A stretch of 40,034 nucleotides of DNA from NCBI RefSeq assembly GCF_030209835.1, contig NZ_JARVRF010000033.1, positions 1 through 40,034 on the forward strand, given 5' to 3'. The notes under the pieces are model-generated. The model did no database searches. It was not told where the DNA came from and saw only the letters and a program-made list of their open reading frames with translations. The stretch is from Arthrobacter sp. efr-133-R2A-120. Lineage in GTDB: Bacteria; Actinomycetota; Actinomycetes; Actinomycetales; Micrococcaceae. Position numbers and translations under genes: made by a program. This document shows, piece after piece, positions 32,143 through 39,962 of this stretch (its first letter is position 1; each line of letters starts with the position of its first letter).

Positions 32143-33651
32143 ATGCAGGCCACAGGAAAAGCGGGAACGGGGGGGCCGCGCGTTGAGCGTCGTTCCATCG
32201 ACTTTGTCCCGGAGAATGAACGCCATGGTTCGGCTGGCCAGCAGTTCACGCTCTGGTTCGGGGCCAACATGCAGATTACGGCCATTGTCGACGGCGCCTT
32301 GGCAGTACTGTTTGGCGCGGATGCGCTGTGGGCGATCATCGGACTCCTGGTCGGAAACCTCTTGGGTGGTGCTGTCATGGCGCTCCATGCGGCCCAGGGG
32401 CCGAAGCTCGGCTTGCCACAGATGATTTCCAGCCGGGCGCAGTTCGGGATCTTCGGTGCGGTGATTCCCTTGGTCCTGGTGGTCGTGATGTACCTCGGCT
32501 TCGCTGCCACCGGTACGGTCCTCTCCGGACAGGCAATCAGCCTCATCCTCCACACGGGAACTCCGGCCGTCGGCATGATCGTCTTCGGGGCGCTGACCAT
32601 CGTCGTGGCGACCCTGGGCTACAAGTACATCCACATGTTGGGCCGCATTGCGACCGTCGTCGGTATCCTCGGCTTCACTTACCTGGGCATCAGGTTGCTG
32701 ACCAGCCAGGACGTCGGCGCACTCCTAGGCGCCGGCGGCTTCGAGTTCCCCACCTTCCTGCTCGCCATTTCGCTTGGCGCCGGATGGCAGCTGACCTACG
32801 GTCCTTACGTGGCCGACTACTCCCGGTACCTGCCTTCCAAGACGCCTGCACGCAAGACCTTCATGTCGGCGTACTTCGGAACGGTGATTGGTTCCCAGTG
32901 GTCAATGACCCTGGGCGCGCTCTTCGCTGCGCTCGCATTGCCCAAAGGCGCACGGTTCTTGGACGGCCAAGTCGCTTTCCTCGGGAACCTGAGTGGCAGC
33001 GGACTGATCGCGGTGGTCATTTACCTGGTGATCGTGACCGGAAAACTGACCGTCAATACGCTGAACGCCTATGGCGGCTACATGACCATGCTTACCTCGG
33101 TCACGGCGTTCACCCGCAAGTCTGCGGTGGCCTCATGGACCCGGTTCGCCTACGTGATCGGCTTTATCGGACTCTCCGTGCTCATCGCAGTCCTTGCGTC
33201 CCCCGATTTCATCGCCAACTTCAAGAACTTCGTCCTTCTCCTTCTGATGGTGTTCATCCCGTGGAGCTCCATCAACCTGGTGGACTACTACCTGGTTTCC
33301 AAGGAAAAGGTGGACATTCCGGCTCTCTACGACCTGAATGGTCGATACGGGCGTTGGAACAAGACCGCGCTACTCAGTTACGCGATCGGCATTGTCATCC
33401 AGATCCCGTTCCTCGCGCAGACCCTCTACACCGGCCCGATGACCGAGCTTCTCGGAGGGGCGGACATCTCCTGGCTCGTAGGCCTCGTGGTCACGGCAAT
33501 CGTGTTCTACCCGCTGGCGAAGAGGAACTCCAACGCACCGGCTGAGATGGTCTACCCGACGGAACTCGGCCCAGCGGAATCGGAATCGGACTCGGACGCG
33601 GGGGCAGTAGAGCCGGTGGCTGGCCCAGTGTCGAACAGCGCGGCCGTCTAG
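32143..33651 (+). CDS. NCS1 family nucleobase/cation symporter (second copy type)
   Basis: A 502-residue permease with about 12 helices. It shares the NCS1 blocks RRSIDFVPENERHGSAGQQFTLWFGANMQ, LHAAQGPKLGLPQMISSRAQFG, GPYVADYSRYLPS, LNAYGGYMTMLTSV and MVFIPWSSINLVDYYLVSKEKVDIPALYDLNGRYGRWN with the first NCS1 gene but is clearly divergent from it. The NMQ segment and overall form resemble cytosine/purine carriers. A hydrophilic acidic tail of about 35 residues ends the protein. The ATG has a GAGGA site upstream. Its promoter region carries an operator nearly identical to that of the downstream IclR regulator, which probably controls it. Confidence 0.92.
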   Translation: MQATGKAGTGGPRVERRSIDFVPENERHGSAGQQFTLWFGANMQITAIVDGALAVLFGADALWAIIGLLVGNLLGGAVMALHAAQGPKLGLPQMISSRAQFGIFGAVIPLVLVVVMYLGFAATGTVLSGQAISLILHTGTPAVGMIVFGALTIVVATLGYKYIHMLGRIATVVGILGFTYLGIRLLTSQDVGALLGAGGFEFPTFLLAISLGAGWQLTYGPYVADYSRYLPSKTPARKTFMSAYFGTVIGSQWSMTLGALFAALALPKGARFLDGQVAFLGNLSGSGLIAVVIYLVIVTGKLTVNTLNAYGGYMTMLTSVTAFTRKSAVASWTRFAYVIGFIGLSVLIAVLASPDFIANFKNFVLLLLMVFIPWSSINLVDYYLVSKEKVDIPALYDLNGRYGRWNKTALLSYAIGIVIQIPFLAQTLYTGPMTELLGGADISWLVGLVVTAIVFYPLAKRNSNAPAEMVYPTELGPAESESDSDAGAVEPVAGPVSNSAAV

Positions 33652-33664
33652 CCTTTGGGTTGTG

Positions 33665-33984
33665 CCCCCTTCAGACGCTCGCTCACCTTTGGGGTGTTTC
33701 CGGCGGACGCTCGCTCGCTTGAGGTGAGCGAGCGTCCGGGCATTTGGCCCTATAGATGAGCGAGCGTCCGGTCGACCGTGCCGGGAACGAGCGAGCGTCC
33801 GGTCGACCGTGCCGGGAACGGTTGTCTCAGTGCCCGATGGCGGCAGTCCCGGTGCGCCGTCGTCGTGCCTTTTGCCCGTTCCCCCCTCAGACGCTCGCTC
33901 ACTTTTGGGGTGTTTCCGGCGGACGCTCGCTCACTTGAGGTGAGCGAGCGTCCTGGCTTTTGGCCCTATAGGTGAGCGAGCGTC
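33665..33984. repeat. Nine-copy intergenic array of the GAGCGAGCGTC repeat
   Basis: Core copies start at 33674(-), 33706(-), 33725(+), 33757(+), 33789(+), 33890(-), 33922(-), 33941(+) and 33973(+). Spacings are 32, 19, 32, 32 then 101, 32, 19 and 32 nt. The left and right groups (about 33669-33768 and 33885-33984) are near-identical direct duplicates offset by 216 nt, and a 31-nt tandem unit (GAGCGAGCGTC plus CGGTCGACCGTGCCGGGAAC) is present twice from 33758. The interior of the outer units matches the units at 3040-3103. The array separates two convergent genes. Confidence 0.92.
33921..33953. repeat. Perfect 14-bp hairpin inside the repeat array
   Basis: Arms 33921-33934 and 33940-33953 are perfect inverted repeats around TTGAG. 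The sister hairpin at 33705-33737 has the same design with one mismatch. They could terminate transcription from both convergent genes, although no T run follows. Confidence 0.75.
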
Positions 33985-34015
33985 CCCACTGCTACCAGAG
34001 GGAACGACGTCGGGG

Positions 34016-34858
34016 TCAGGCTTGGGTGCCCAGCCTGCGGGAAATTTCCCGCGCGCACCTGGTCACTTCCGGAATCCACTCCCGGGCGACGTCCTCGATG
34101 CGAACCGCCCTTTCTTCGGCGGTTTCGGCGTCCTTGGCCCGGTGCCGAGTGCCTCCGCCGGGAAACGCCCGGTTCGACACCGTCAAGGTCACGCTGGCCA
34201 CGGGATAGCGCTGCCGGTCGAGGACGGCGACCGCCACAGAGGAAAACCCCTCCGTGACCTCGTCCTGCTCCCACGCGTATCCGAGCGATCGTGCCCGCGC
34301 CAAGAGATCCTGCAATGCGGGCAAGGATTGCGGGCCCTTGCTGTGGCGCTCGGCGAAAGCCTCCGGTCCCGGGAAAAGCGCAGCCACCTGGGCCGGGTCC
34401 ATTTGGGCCATCATCGCCCTGCCGCTGGCCGTCAGGTGGGCAGGAAGCCGGACCCCGGTGTCGGTGACAAGGGGGCTTTGCCGCGGCGCCCGCTCCTCGA
34501 TCACGTAAACGACGTCGCGCCCGTGCATCACGGCAAGATGGGCAGTCCGGCGGGTCCGGGCGACGAGCCGGGACAGGGGAAACCGGGCAATCCGCTGGAT
34601 CGGAGCTTGCCGCGAATACCCCGTCCCCAACTCATGGGCGGTCACTCCCAAGGCATACTTGCGCTCCTCGGGAAGGTGGACCAGAAAGCCGTCATCGATC
34701 AGTGAAGCAATGAGCTGATACGTGGTTGACCGCGGCAGGCCAACATCGCGCGCAATGATGGACGCGCTGACCGGGCCGGCCTGGCCTGCGACATATCTGA
34801 GAACCGCCAGCACCTGGGCCGCGGCCGGCGCCTTGGGCCGCACCGATTGACTGTACAT
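34016..34858 (-). CDS. IclR family transcriptional regulator
   Basis: A 280-residue regulator. The N-terminal winged helix spans about residues 12-70 (AAQVLAVLRYVAGQAGPVSASIIARDVGLPRSTTYQLIASLIDDGFLVHLPEERKYALG). The IclR effector domain follows (GRDVVYVIEERAPRQSPLVTDTGVRLPAHLTASGRAMMAQMDPAQVAALF and SLGYAWEQDEVTEGFSSVAVAVLDRQRYPVASVTLTV). A perfect 16-bp palindrome lies 24 nt before its start and overlaps the -35 zone, which suggests autoregulation; the permease upstream carries a near copy. The ATG at 34858 has AGGA close by. Confidence 0.93.
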   Translation of the reverse strand: MYSQSVRPKAPAAAQVLAVLRYVAGQAGPVSASIIARDVGLPRSTTYQLIASLIDDGFLVHLPEERKYALGVTAHELGTGYSRQAPIQRIARFPLSRLVARTRRTAHLAVMHGRDVVYVIEERAPRQSPLVTDTGVRLPAHLTASGRAMMAQMDPAQVAALFPGPEAFAERHSKGPQSLPALQDLLARARSLGYAWEQDEVTEGFSSVAVAVLDRQRYPVASVTLTVSNRAFPGGGTRHRAKDAETAEERAVRIEDVAREWIPEVTRCAREISRRLGTQA

Positions 34859-34881
34859 TGTCCTAGAATACGCCTCGGCTT

Positions 34882-34897
34882 GTCCGGTATACCGGAC
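34882..34897. promoter_or_regulatory. Perfect 16-bp palindrome, IclR autoregulatory operator
   Basis: GTCCGGTATACCGGAC is fully self-complementary. A TATTCT hexamer at 34865-34870 on the minus strand could be the -10, which places the palindrome over the -35. Confidence 0.75.
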
Positions 34898-34907
34898 GTT
34901 GCGACCG

Positions 34908-35804
34908 CTAAGAGAATCCCTCCAACCGGGCCCGTGCCGTTTCCGCAGTCCGGCGTTCCCGGCTGGCTAGCCGCACTGCCAGTTTGCGGTTCCGCTCGGC
35001 CAAGGTGATGGCCCACTCCGTGGCGGCAAGCTCCTGCTGCAATGCAGCCAGCTTGTCCTTGGCGGCTTTGACTTCGACGGCGAGTTGCTCGCTCCGGCGC
35101 ACGGCCTCCGACTTTTCGCGTTCGGCCTGGGCGAGTTCCAGGTCGGCCTTGTCCGCGTTGCGCTCCGCTTCCGCGAGTGCGGTGTGTGCCTTCTCGCGCT
35201 CGCGTTCCGAGTCGGCGCGTGCGCGCTGGGAGTCTGCCCGCCCGCGCTGCCGCCCGCCGTCGTCGGACTCCTCTTTGAGGGTGCCCACCGTGGGAAGTGC
35301 GCCCGCAATCGCCACCGCGCCCGACAGATCGACGGGTTCCAATCCGTTCGTGGCGAGGGAACGCACCAGTTGCCCGCTGCGGAGCGCCGCGGCAGCGCCG
35401 GGATCCGTCATGGCCGCCCTCAGCGTGGCCTCGACCTCCATCGCGGCGGCGCCACTCACCTTCACGCCCAGGCCGTCCGCCACTGCCCGGGCCTGCTCGA
35501 CGGCGGCGCCCAGGACGCGCGGGCGCTGTTGGCCGAGCGTGCGGAGACGGTCGTGATCCTGCTGCTCCTGTGCTTTCCCGAGCGATGCCCCGAGTTCCAG
35601 GACGCCCGCGAATTCCTTGGTTGCGTGCCGGACAAGCATGTTGACGGCCCACGCCGCGGTCGAAGGCTTCGGCAACTGGGCGATCTGTTTCGCCAGATCG
35701 GCGTCTCCCGCGGACTTGGCTTCCTTGGCCCGCGCAGTGCGGGCCGCCGTGAAGGCCGAGGGAACCAGTGTGTAGAGTTCGACGGCGATCGCGGCCAGGT
35801 CCAT
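34908..35804 (-). CDS. Conserved actinobacterial coiled-coil protein, function unknown
   Basis: A 298-residue protein. The N-terminal part (LAAIAVELYTLVPSAFTAARTARAKEAKSAGDADLAKQIAQLPKPSTAAWAVNMLVRH, about residues 3-60) is a conserved block I associate with uncharacterised actinobacterial proteins. Residues about 185-275 form a long charged coiled coil (REREKAHTALAEAERNADKADLELAQAEREKSEAVRRSEQLAVEVKAAKDKLAALQQEL). There is no signal peptide or membrane helix, so it is probably cytoplasmic. It lies 17 nt after the alpha/beta hydrolase gene on the same strand. Confidence 0.8.
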   Translation of the reverse strand: MDLAAIAVELYTLVPSAFTAARTARAKEAKSAGDADLAKQIAQLPKPSTAAWAVNMLVRHATKEFAGVLELGASLGKAQEQQDHDRLRTLGQQRPRVLGAAVEQARAVADGLGVKVSGAAAMEVEATLRAAMTDPGAAAALRSGQLVRSLATNGLEPVDLSGAVAIAGALPTVGTLKEESDDGGRQRGRADSQRARADSEREREKAHTALAEAERNADKADLELAQAEREKSEAVRRSEQLAVEVKAAKDKLAALQQELAATEWAITLAERNRKLAVRLASRERRTAETARARLEGFS

Positions 35805-35821
35805 CGGGGAAGCCAGCCGTA

Positions 35822-36607
35822 CTACTCGGCCAAGAACCCAGCGAGTGCGTCAGCCATGACTCCGGGTTCCCAACTGTGGTTGGCGCCTGGAATGGTGGTT
35901 TTGCGGGCACTGGGGATGTTGGCCACGATGGAGTCGGCCGCTTTCGGCATGATCGGTATGGTTTGCTCGCCGACGATCGCGACGGTGGGCTGGGTGATGC
36001 CGGACCACAGCTCTGCCCGAGGCGCGGACTGGGTCCACGCGAGGGATTCGGCATCGGCGGAAAGGCTGGGGCCCAGTTCGAGCATGATGGGCCATCCTGG
36101 ACTGTTCTTGGCGCCGGCCAGCCACTCCGGTGGCATGTCCTTCATGTAGTACTCGATGGTGCCGGCCTTGTCTCCGGATGCGATCCGTTCCTGGAGGCCG
36201 GCGAAGAATTCGGCCCCGCCGGTGCCGAGTTCATCACTCAGGGGAGTCTCCCAGAGCGCCAGCTTCGTGATGGGTAGGCCTGCTGCCGCCGCTGCCAGGG
36301 AAATCGAGCCACCTGAAGAGCTCCCGAAGAGCGCAGCTTGGCCGCCCGCGATGTCGATGAGTGTGGCGAGATCGTCGATGTTGTCCTTCAGGGTGAATGA
36401 CGGAGCCTCTGCGCTTTCCCCTCGGCCGCGCCGGTCGTAGTTCAAAACGGTGAACCCCTTGGCGGCCAGAAGCTTGGCCATTTCCACGGTGTTGGAGTCG
36501 AAGCCCCTGAATTGCATTGCACCCCCAACCAGGATCACGGCAGGTCCCTCGCCGTATTGGTCATACCCGATGCGGGTACCGTCTTTCGAGATCGCAAATT
36601 CGGACAT
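35822..36607 (-). CDS. Alpha/beta hydrolase
   Basis: A 261-residue alpha/beta-fold hydrolase. The oxyanion strand is AVILVGGAMQ, a conserved VLNYDRRGRGES follows (about residues 54-64), the nucleophile elbow is GSSSG with Ser97, and the catalytic His lies in GANHSWEP near residue 245. It is similar to small esterase-like hydrolases common in actinobacteria; the substrate is unknown. It is divergent from the PAP2 operon, and the PmrA-like box lies about 90 bp upstream of its start. Confidence 0.9.
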   Translation of the reverse strand: MSEFAISKDGTRIGYDQYGEGPAVILVGGAMQFRGFDSNTVEMAKLLAAKGFTVLNYDRRGRGESAEAPSFTLKDNIDDLATLIDIAGGQAALFGSSSGGSISLAAAAAGLPITKLALWETPLSDELGTGGAEFFAGLQERIASGDKAGTIEYYMKDMPPEWLAGAKNSPGWPIMLELGPSLSADAESLAWTQSAPRAELWSGITQPTVAIVGEQTIPIMPKAADSIVANIPSARKTTIPGANHSWEPGVMADALAGFLAE

Positions 36608-36698
36608 CCCAGATCCTTCGATGTGGCGGACAGTAGGTTCCTAAACTCTGGGGCCCGGCCACTTGCGGGTCAAGGGGAAAGGACGGTGAACAGGAGTT

Positions 36699-36715
36699 CT
36701 TAAGAGCTTCTTAAG
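36699..36715 (+). promoter_or_regulatory. PmrA-box-like response-regulator site
   Basis: CTTAAG (36699-36704), 5 nt, CTTAAG (36710-36715) is a perfect direct repeat with an 11-bp period, the form of the PmrA/BasR box (YTTAAK-N5-YTTAAK) and generally of OmpR-family sites. It lies 61 nt before the PAP2 start codon and is the likely target of the OmpR-type regulator encoded in the same operon. Confidence 0.65.
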
Positions 36716-36776
36716 TGCCCCGCGGGAGAGTGGAAGCAGGCCGCACAACGGCCGTCACCCCCGAACCGGAGACACC

Positions 36777-37559
36777 ATGCGATCACTCCCCAAGCAGAAC
36801 ACTTCCACGGAAGGCCGCGCTTCCGCCGTCGTCCGTCACAGTGTGCCGTTGCTTCCCCAGCCCAGGTACTGGCTTCTGTGGGGCATTGCCCTCGCTGCCG
36901 TAGTTCTTGCCATCGGCTTCAGCGTGCAGGCGGTAGCGGGCCTGACCACCAACGAATTCGGCGTTGACCAGGAACTCAGCCGCCATCACGTGGGCGCACT
37001 GACCACGGTGGCCATGGCACTGAACTTCCTCTTCGCCCCCGTAGCGGGAGTTTGCATAGTCCTGGTGATCGGCTTGTACCTTTTCCTGGTTCGCAAGTCC
37101 TTCGTGCGGGCGGCCATGTTTGTGCTCTTCGCATGTTCGGGCTGGGTTGCCAGCGAGGCATTCAAACTTATCGTCGCCCGCCACCGGCCCAACCCTGCGC
37201 TTCTTTTCGACCCCCTGACCCCGGAAACGGGTTCCAACAGCTTTCCCAGCGGGCATACCGCCTTCGCCGTAGCGCTCGCCTTCGCCCTGTACCTCCTGGT
37301 CCGGGGCACCCGATGGGGCGTCATCACCGCGTGGGCCGGTGCTGTCATGGCCGTGGTGGTGGCGTGGTCCCGGATCTACATCGGCGTCCATTACCCTAGC
37401 GACGTAGTGGCGTCATTCCTGGCCACCAGCGCCGCAGTGATCGTTTTGGCAGGACTCTGGAACAGGTACGCACCGCAAGTTTTCGCGCGACTACCGCTTG
37501 GCGCTGGTTCTGAATCAACCGCCCCGGTAGCAGCCGCAACCCAAGCACACGGATCCTGA
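36777..37559 (+). CDS. PAP2 family membrane phosphatase
   Basis: A 260-residue membrane protein with about six helices and all three PAP2 motifs: K130-x6-R137-P138 (KLIVARHRP), PSGH at 157-160, and SRIYIGVHYPSD at 198-209 with catalytic His205. The family removes phosphate from lipid phosphates such as undecaprenyl pyrophosphate (BacA-independent recycling), phosphatidic acid or PGP. Standing before a DedA gene, it probably acts in undecaprenyl-phosphate recycling. The ATG at 36777 has GGAG upstream. It is the first gene of an operon with dedA-type, regulator and kinase genes. Confidence 0.92.
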   Translation: MRSLPKQNTSTEGRASAVVRHSVPLLPQPRYWLLWGIALAAVVLAIGFSVQAVAGLTTNEFGVDQELSRHHVGALTTVAMALNFLFAPVAGVCIVLVIGLYLFLVRKSFVRAAMFVLFACSGWVASEAFKLIVARHRPNPALLFDPLTPETGSNSFPSGHTAFAVALAFALYLLVRGTRWGVITAWAGAVMAVVVAWSRIYIGVHYPSDVVASFLATSAAVIVLAGLWNRYAPQVFARLPLGAGSESTAPVAAATQAHGS

Positions 37560-37569
37560 GGAGGACCCC

Positions 37570-38223
37570 TTGCACGTACTTTCCGCCATGCCCGCTTTCC
37601 TTGATCCCGCCACCCTCCTTCAGGGCTTGGGTCCAGCGGCGCTGGGAGTAGTGGCGCTGATAGTCTTCATCGAGTCCGGTCTCTTATTCCCGTTCCTGCC
37701 CGGTGACTCTTTGCTGTTCACCACAGGCCTGCTTCACCAGCAACTGCAGCTTGAGCTGCCGGTGTTGATCGCCGTCGTGTCGGCCGCCGCCATCGCCGGT
37801 GACCAGATCGGCTACATGTTGGGGCGCAAGTTCGGACGGCGCTGGTTCAAGGACGACGCCCGGATCCTGAAAAGCGCGCACCTGGATACGGCCGAAGAAT
37901 TCTTCAAGCGACGCGGCGGCCCCGCGATAGTCCTGGCCCGCTTTGTCCCCATCGTGCGGACATTTGCACCGCTGAGCGCAGGCATCGCGCGCTACGACTA
38001 CAAATCCTTCACCCTGTGGAACATCGCCGGCGCCGTCATTTGGGGAACCTCCGTGACGCTCCTGGGCTCCTGGTTGGGACATTACGAGTTCATCGCAAAC
38101 AACATTGACGCCATTGCCGTGATCATGGTTTTGGTCTCCGTCCTGCCGTGGGGAGTCGAGTTCCTCAAAAAGCGGCGCAAGGTCAAGGTGGGCGCCGCGA
38201 GCGGGCACGCCGGGGAAGAATAG
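37570..38223 (+). CDS. DedA family membrane protein
   Basis: A 217-residue protein with several membrane helices and the DedA signatures: FIESGLLFPFLPGDSLLFTTGLL (about residues 33-55), AGDQIGYMLGRKFGRRWF, and the charged motif ARFVPIVRTFAPLSAGIARYDYKSFTLWNIAGAVIW (about residues 122-158). DedA proteins are flippases, some recycling undecaprenyl phosphate across the membrane, and in Gram-negatives affect polymyxin resistance. The start is a TTG at 37570 with GAGGAG upstream, 10 nt after the PAP2 gene. Confidence 0.9.
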   Translation: MHVLSAMPAFLDPATLLQGLGPAALGVVALIVFIESGLLFPFLPGDSLLFTTGLLHQQLQLELPVLIAVVSAAAIAGDQIGYMLGRKFGRRWFKDDARILKSAHLDTAEEFFKRRGGPAIVLARFVPIVRTFAPLSAGIARYDYKSFTLWNIAGAVIWGTSVTLLGSWLGHYEFIANNIDAIAVIMVLVSVLPWGVEFLKKRRKVKVGAASGHAGEE

Positions 38224-38228
38224 ACAGC

Positions 38229-38903
38229 ATGACAACAGCTGAGCGGCCGGCCGTCCTCTTGGTCGAAGACGACGCCGCCTTGGGGCCGCTCATCAGCGAA
38301 CTCCTGGAGCCGGACTTTTCCGTCCGCTTGGCTGTCAACGGGAGCGACGGGCTCCACCTCGCCTTGACCCAGAGTTGGGATGCGATGGTCATTGACAGGG
38401 GGCTGCCGGTCATAGACGGCATTGCCTTGATCAAGGCCCTTCGTGCCAAGGGGATTGCCACCCCGATCCTCATCCTGACGGCGCTCGGTGCGACCGATGA
38501 GAAGATCCGGGGCCTCGACGCCGGGGCGAACGACTACATGAGCAAGCCGTTCGACGCCATGGAGCTGGCGGCCCGCTTGCGAGCCCTCACCCGGACGTAC
38601 GGCCTGCCGGCTCAGACTCTGGGAATCGGGGATTGGGAGCTCGACGCCGGTGCCCGCTCCATGCGCTCCGTGTACGGTTCCGTGGTCACCCTGACAGCGA
38701 AGGAAGCGGGACTCCTTGAAACCTTGGCCGGCGAACCCGAACGGGTCTTTACCCGTGAAGACCTCATCAACGCCCTGTTCCACCCCACGGACCAGCCGGG
38801 CGTGATCGACACCTACGTCCACCACTTGCGCCGCAAGATTTCCAAAACGGTGATCCGGACGGTCCACGGCCTCGGATACCAGATCGGCGACCCCCATGAC
38901 TGA
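38229..38903 (+). CDS. OmpR-family response regulator
   Basis: A 224-residue regulator. The receiver domain has the acidic pair Asp14/Asp15 (LLVEDDAAL), phospho-acceptor Asp56 (VIDRGLP), Thr84 (LILTALG) and Lys106 (MSKPFD). The winged-helix DNA-binding domain covers about residues 130-222 (LTAKEAGLLETLAGEPERVFTREDLINALFHPTDQPGVIDTYVHHLRRKISKTVIRTVHGLGYQIG). Start ATG at 38229, 5 nt after the DedA gene, although the frame is open upstream inside it. It overlaps the kinase gene by 8 nt. Confidence 0.95.
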   Translation: MTTAERPAVLLVEDDAALGPLISELLEPDFSVRLAVNGSDGLHLALTQSWDAMVIDRGLPVIDGIALIKALRAKGIATPILILTALGATDEKIRGLDAGANDYMSKPFDAMELAARLRALTRTYGLPAQTLGIGDWELDAGARSMRSVYGSVVTLTAKEAGLLETLAGEPERVFTREDLINALFHPTDQPGVIDTYVHHLRRKISKTVIRTVHGLGYQIGDPHD

Positions 38904-39957
38904 AAACCCGGACCAGGCGACGCTTCGCAAAGCCTCCCTGAAGATCGCCGTGCGGATCAGCGCGGCATGCACGGTTTTGGTTCTTTGCCTGCTGGCGGCC
39001 GCCGCGATCTACCTCTTCAACCAGGCTCAGCATCCAACGCTGCCCGGACCTGGCGAAACCGACTCCGTCTACGCATATCTCGATACAAAGGACCTCCTGA
39101 AGGTCATGATCGTTGCCGGCATTGCGGGGATACTCCTCGCCGGTGCCATCGGCTGGCTCAGCGCGCGGAGCGCCATCAGGCCCTTGGGAGAGGCATTGGC
39201 CTTGCAGCGACGGTTCGTTCAGGACGCCAGCCACGAATTGCGTACACCCCTCGCCATCCTCGATGCACGCGTCCAGCTCGCCCAGCGCGACGCCCCCGCC
39301 GACTCAAAAACCGGGGAAGCGCTCGCCCGCATCCGCAATGACACCGCGACCCTCACCGGCATCGTCAACGAATTGCTTGTGGCGGCCACCGGCTCGCCTC
39401 CGGATGCCACAGCGGAGCCGAGCGACCTCGCCAAGGTGGCGGGCGCCGTCGTCGAGAGCTTGCAACAGCTCGCGGGAGAGAAAGACGTCCGCGTCACCCT
39501 GACGGAAAAGGACCGCCCTTTCGCGCTCATTGACAGCAATGCCTTCCGCCGAGCTCTCCTTGCCCTGGCCGACAACGCGCTGGCGCACACCCCCGTTGGC
39601 GGCCAGGTGGGGATCACGACGGCGGTGCTCGGCAACCGCGCGGTGGTCACCGTCTCGGATTCCGGGGCGGGGATCAAGGGAGTGGACCAGACCCGGATCT
39701 TTGACCGCTTCGTGAGGACACACAGCCCCGAGGGTTCCCCGGGCCAGCGCAGCTTCGGAATCGGCTTGGCGTTGGTCCGTGAAATCATCACCGGGGCCCG
39801 AGGCACTGTGGAGGTTGAGCGCAGCGGTCCGCGGGGAACGGTCATGAAGATCACGCTGCCGCTTGCCCCGAAGGCTGCGGGCCCCAAAGATGCGGCGCCG
39901 AAAGACACCGGCCCGAAAGACACCGGCCCGAAAGACACGTGGTCCGGCTCGGCATAG
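38896..39957 (+). CDS. Sensor histidine kinase
   Basis: A 353-residue kinase. Two membrane helices (about residues 20-41 and 69-90) enclose a short extracellular loop of about 27 residues, suggesting sensing at or in the membrane. The H box is FVQDASHELRTPLAILDARV with His113. The N box is ALADNALAHTPVGGQVGI and the G box is VSDSGAGIKGVDQTRIFDRF, followed by FGIGLALVREI. The C-terminus ends in a tandem PKDTG repeat of about four units outside the catalytic core. It pairs with the regulator upstream. Confidence 0.95.
   Translation: MTENPDQATLRKASLKIAVRISAACTVLVLCLLAAAAIYLFNQAQHPTLPGPGETDSVYAYLDTKDLLKVMIVAGIAGILLAGAIGWLSARSAIRPLGEALALQRRFVQDASHELRTPLAILDARVQLAQRDAPADSKTGEALARIRNDTATLTGIVNELLVAATGSPPDATAEPSDLAKVAGAVVESLQQLAGEKDVRVTLTEKDRPFALIDSNAFRRALLALADNALAHTPVGGQVGITTAVLGNRAVVTVSDSGAGIKGVDQTRIFDRFVRTHSPEGSPGQRSFGIGLALVREIITGARGTVEVERSGPRGTVMKITLPLAPKAAGPKDAAPKDTGPKDTGPKDTWSGSA
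39892..39938 (+). repeat. 15-nt tandem repeat encoding PKDTG units
   Basis: About three to four copies of a CCGAAAGACACCGGC-like 15-nt unit encode the kinase C-terminal tail. Copy number could vary without frameshift. Confidence 0.75.
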
Positions 39958-39962
39958 CTTAC

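Noticed and set aside
33756..33975. Short frames inside the repeat array
   Set aside because: They translate repeat units (SERPVDRAGNE-type) and have no initiation signal.
3040..33984. CRISPR-like look of the 32-nt-period repeats
   Set aside because: The repeated core is only about 12 nt, interiors are themselves repeated, orientations are mixed, and no cas gene is present.
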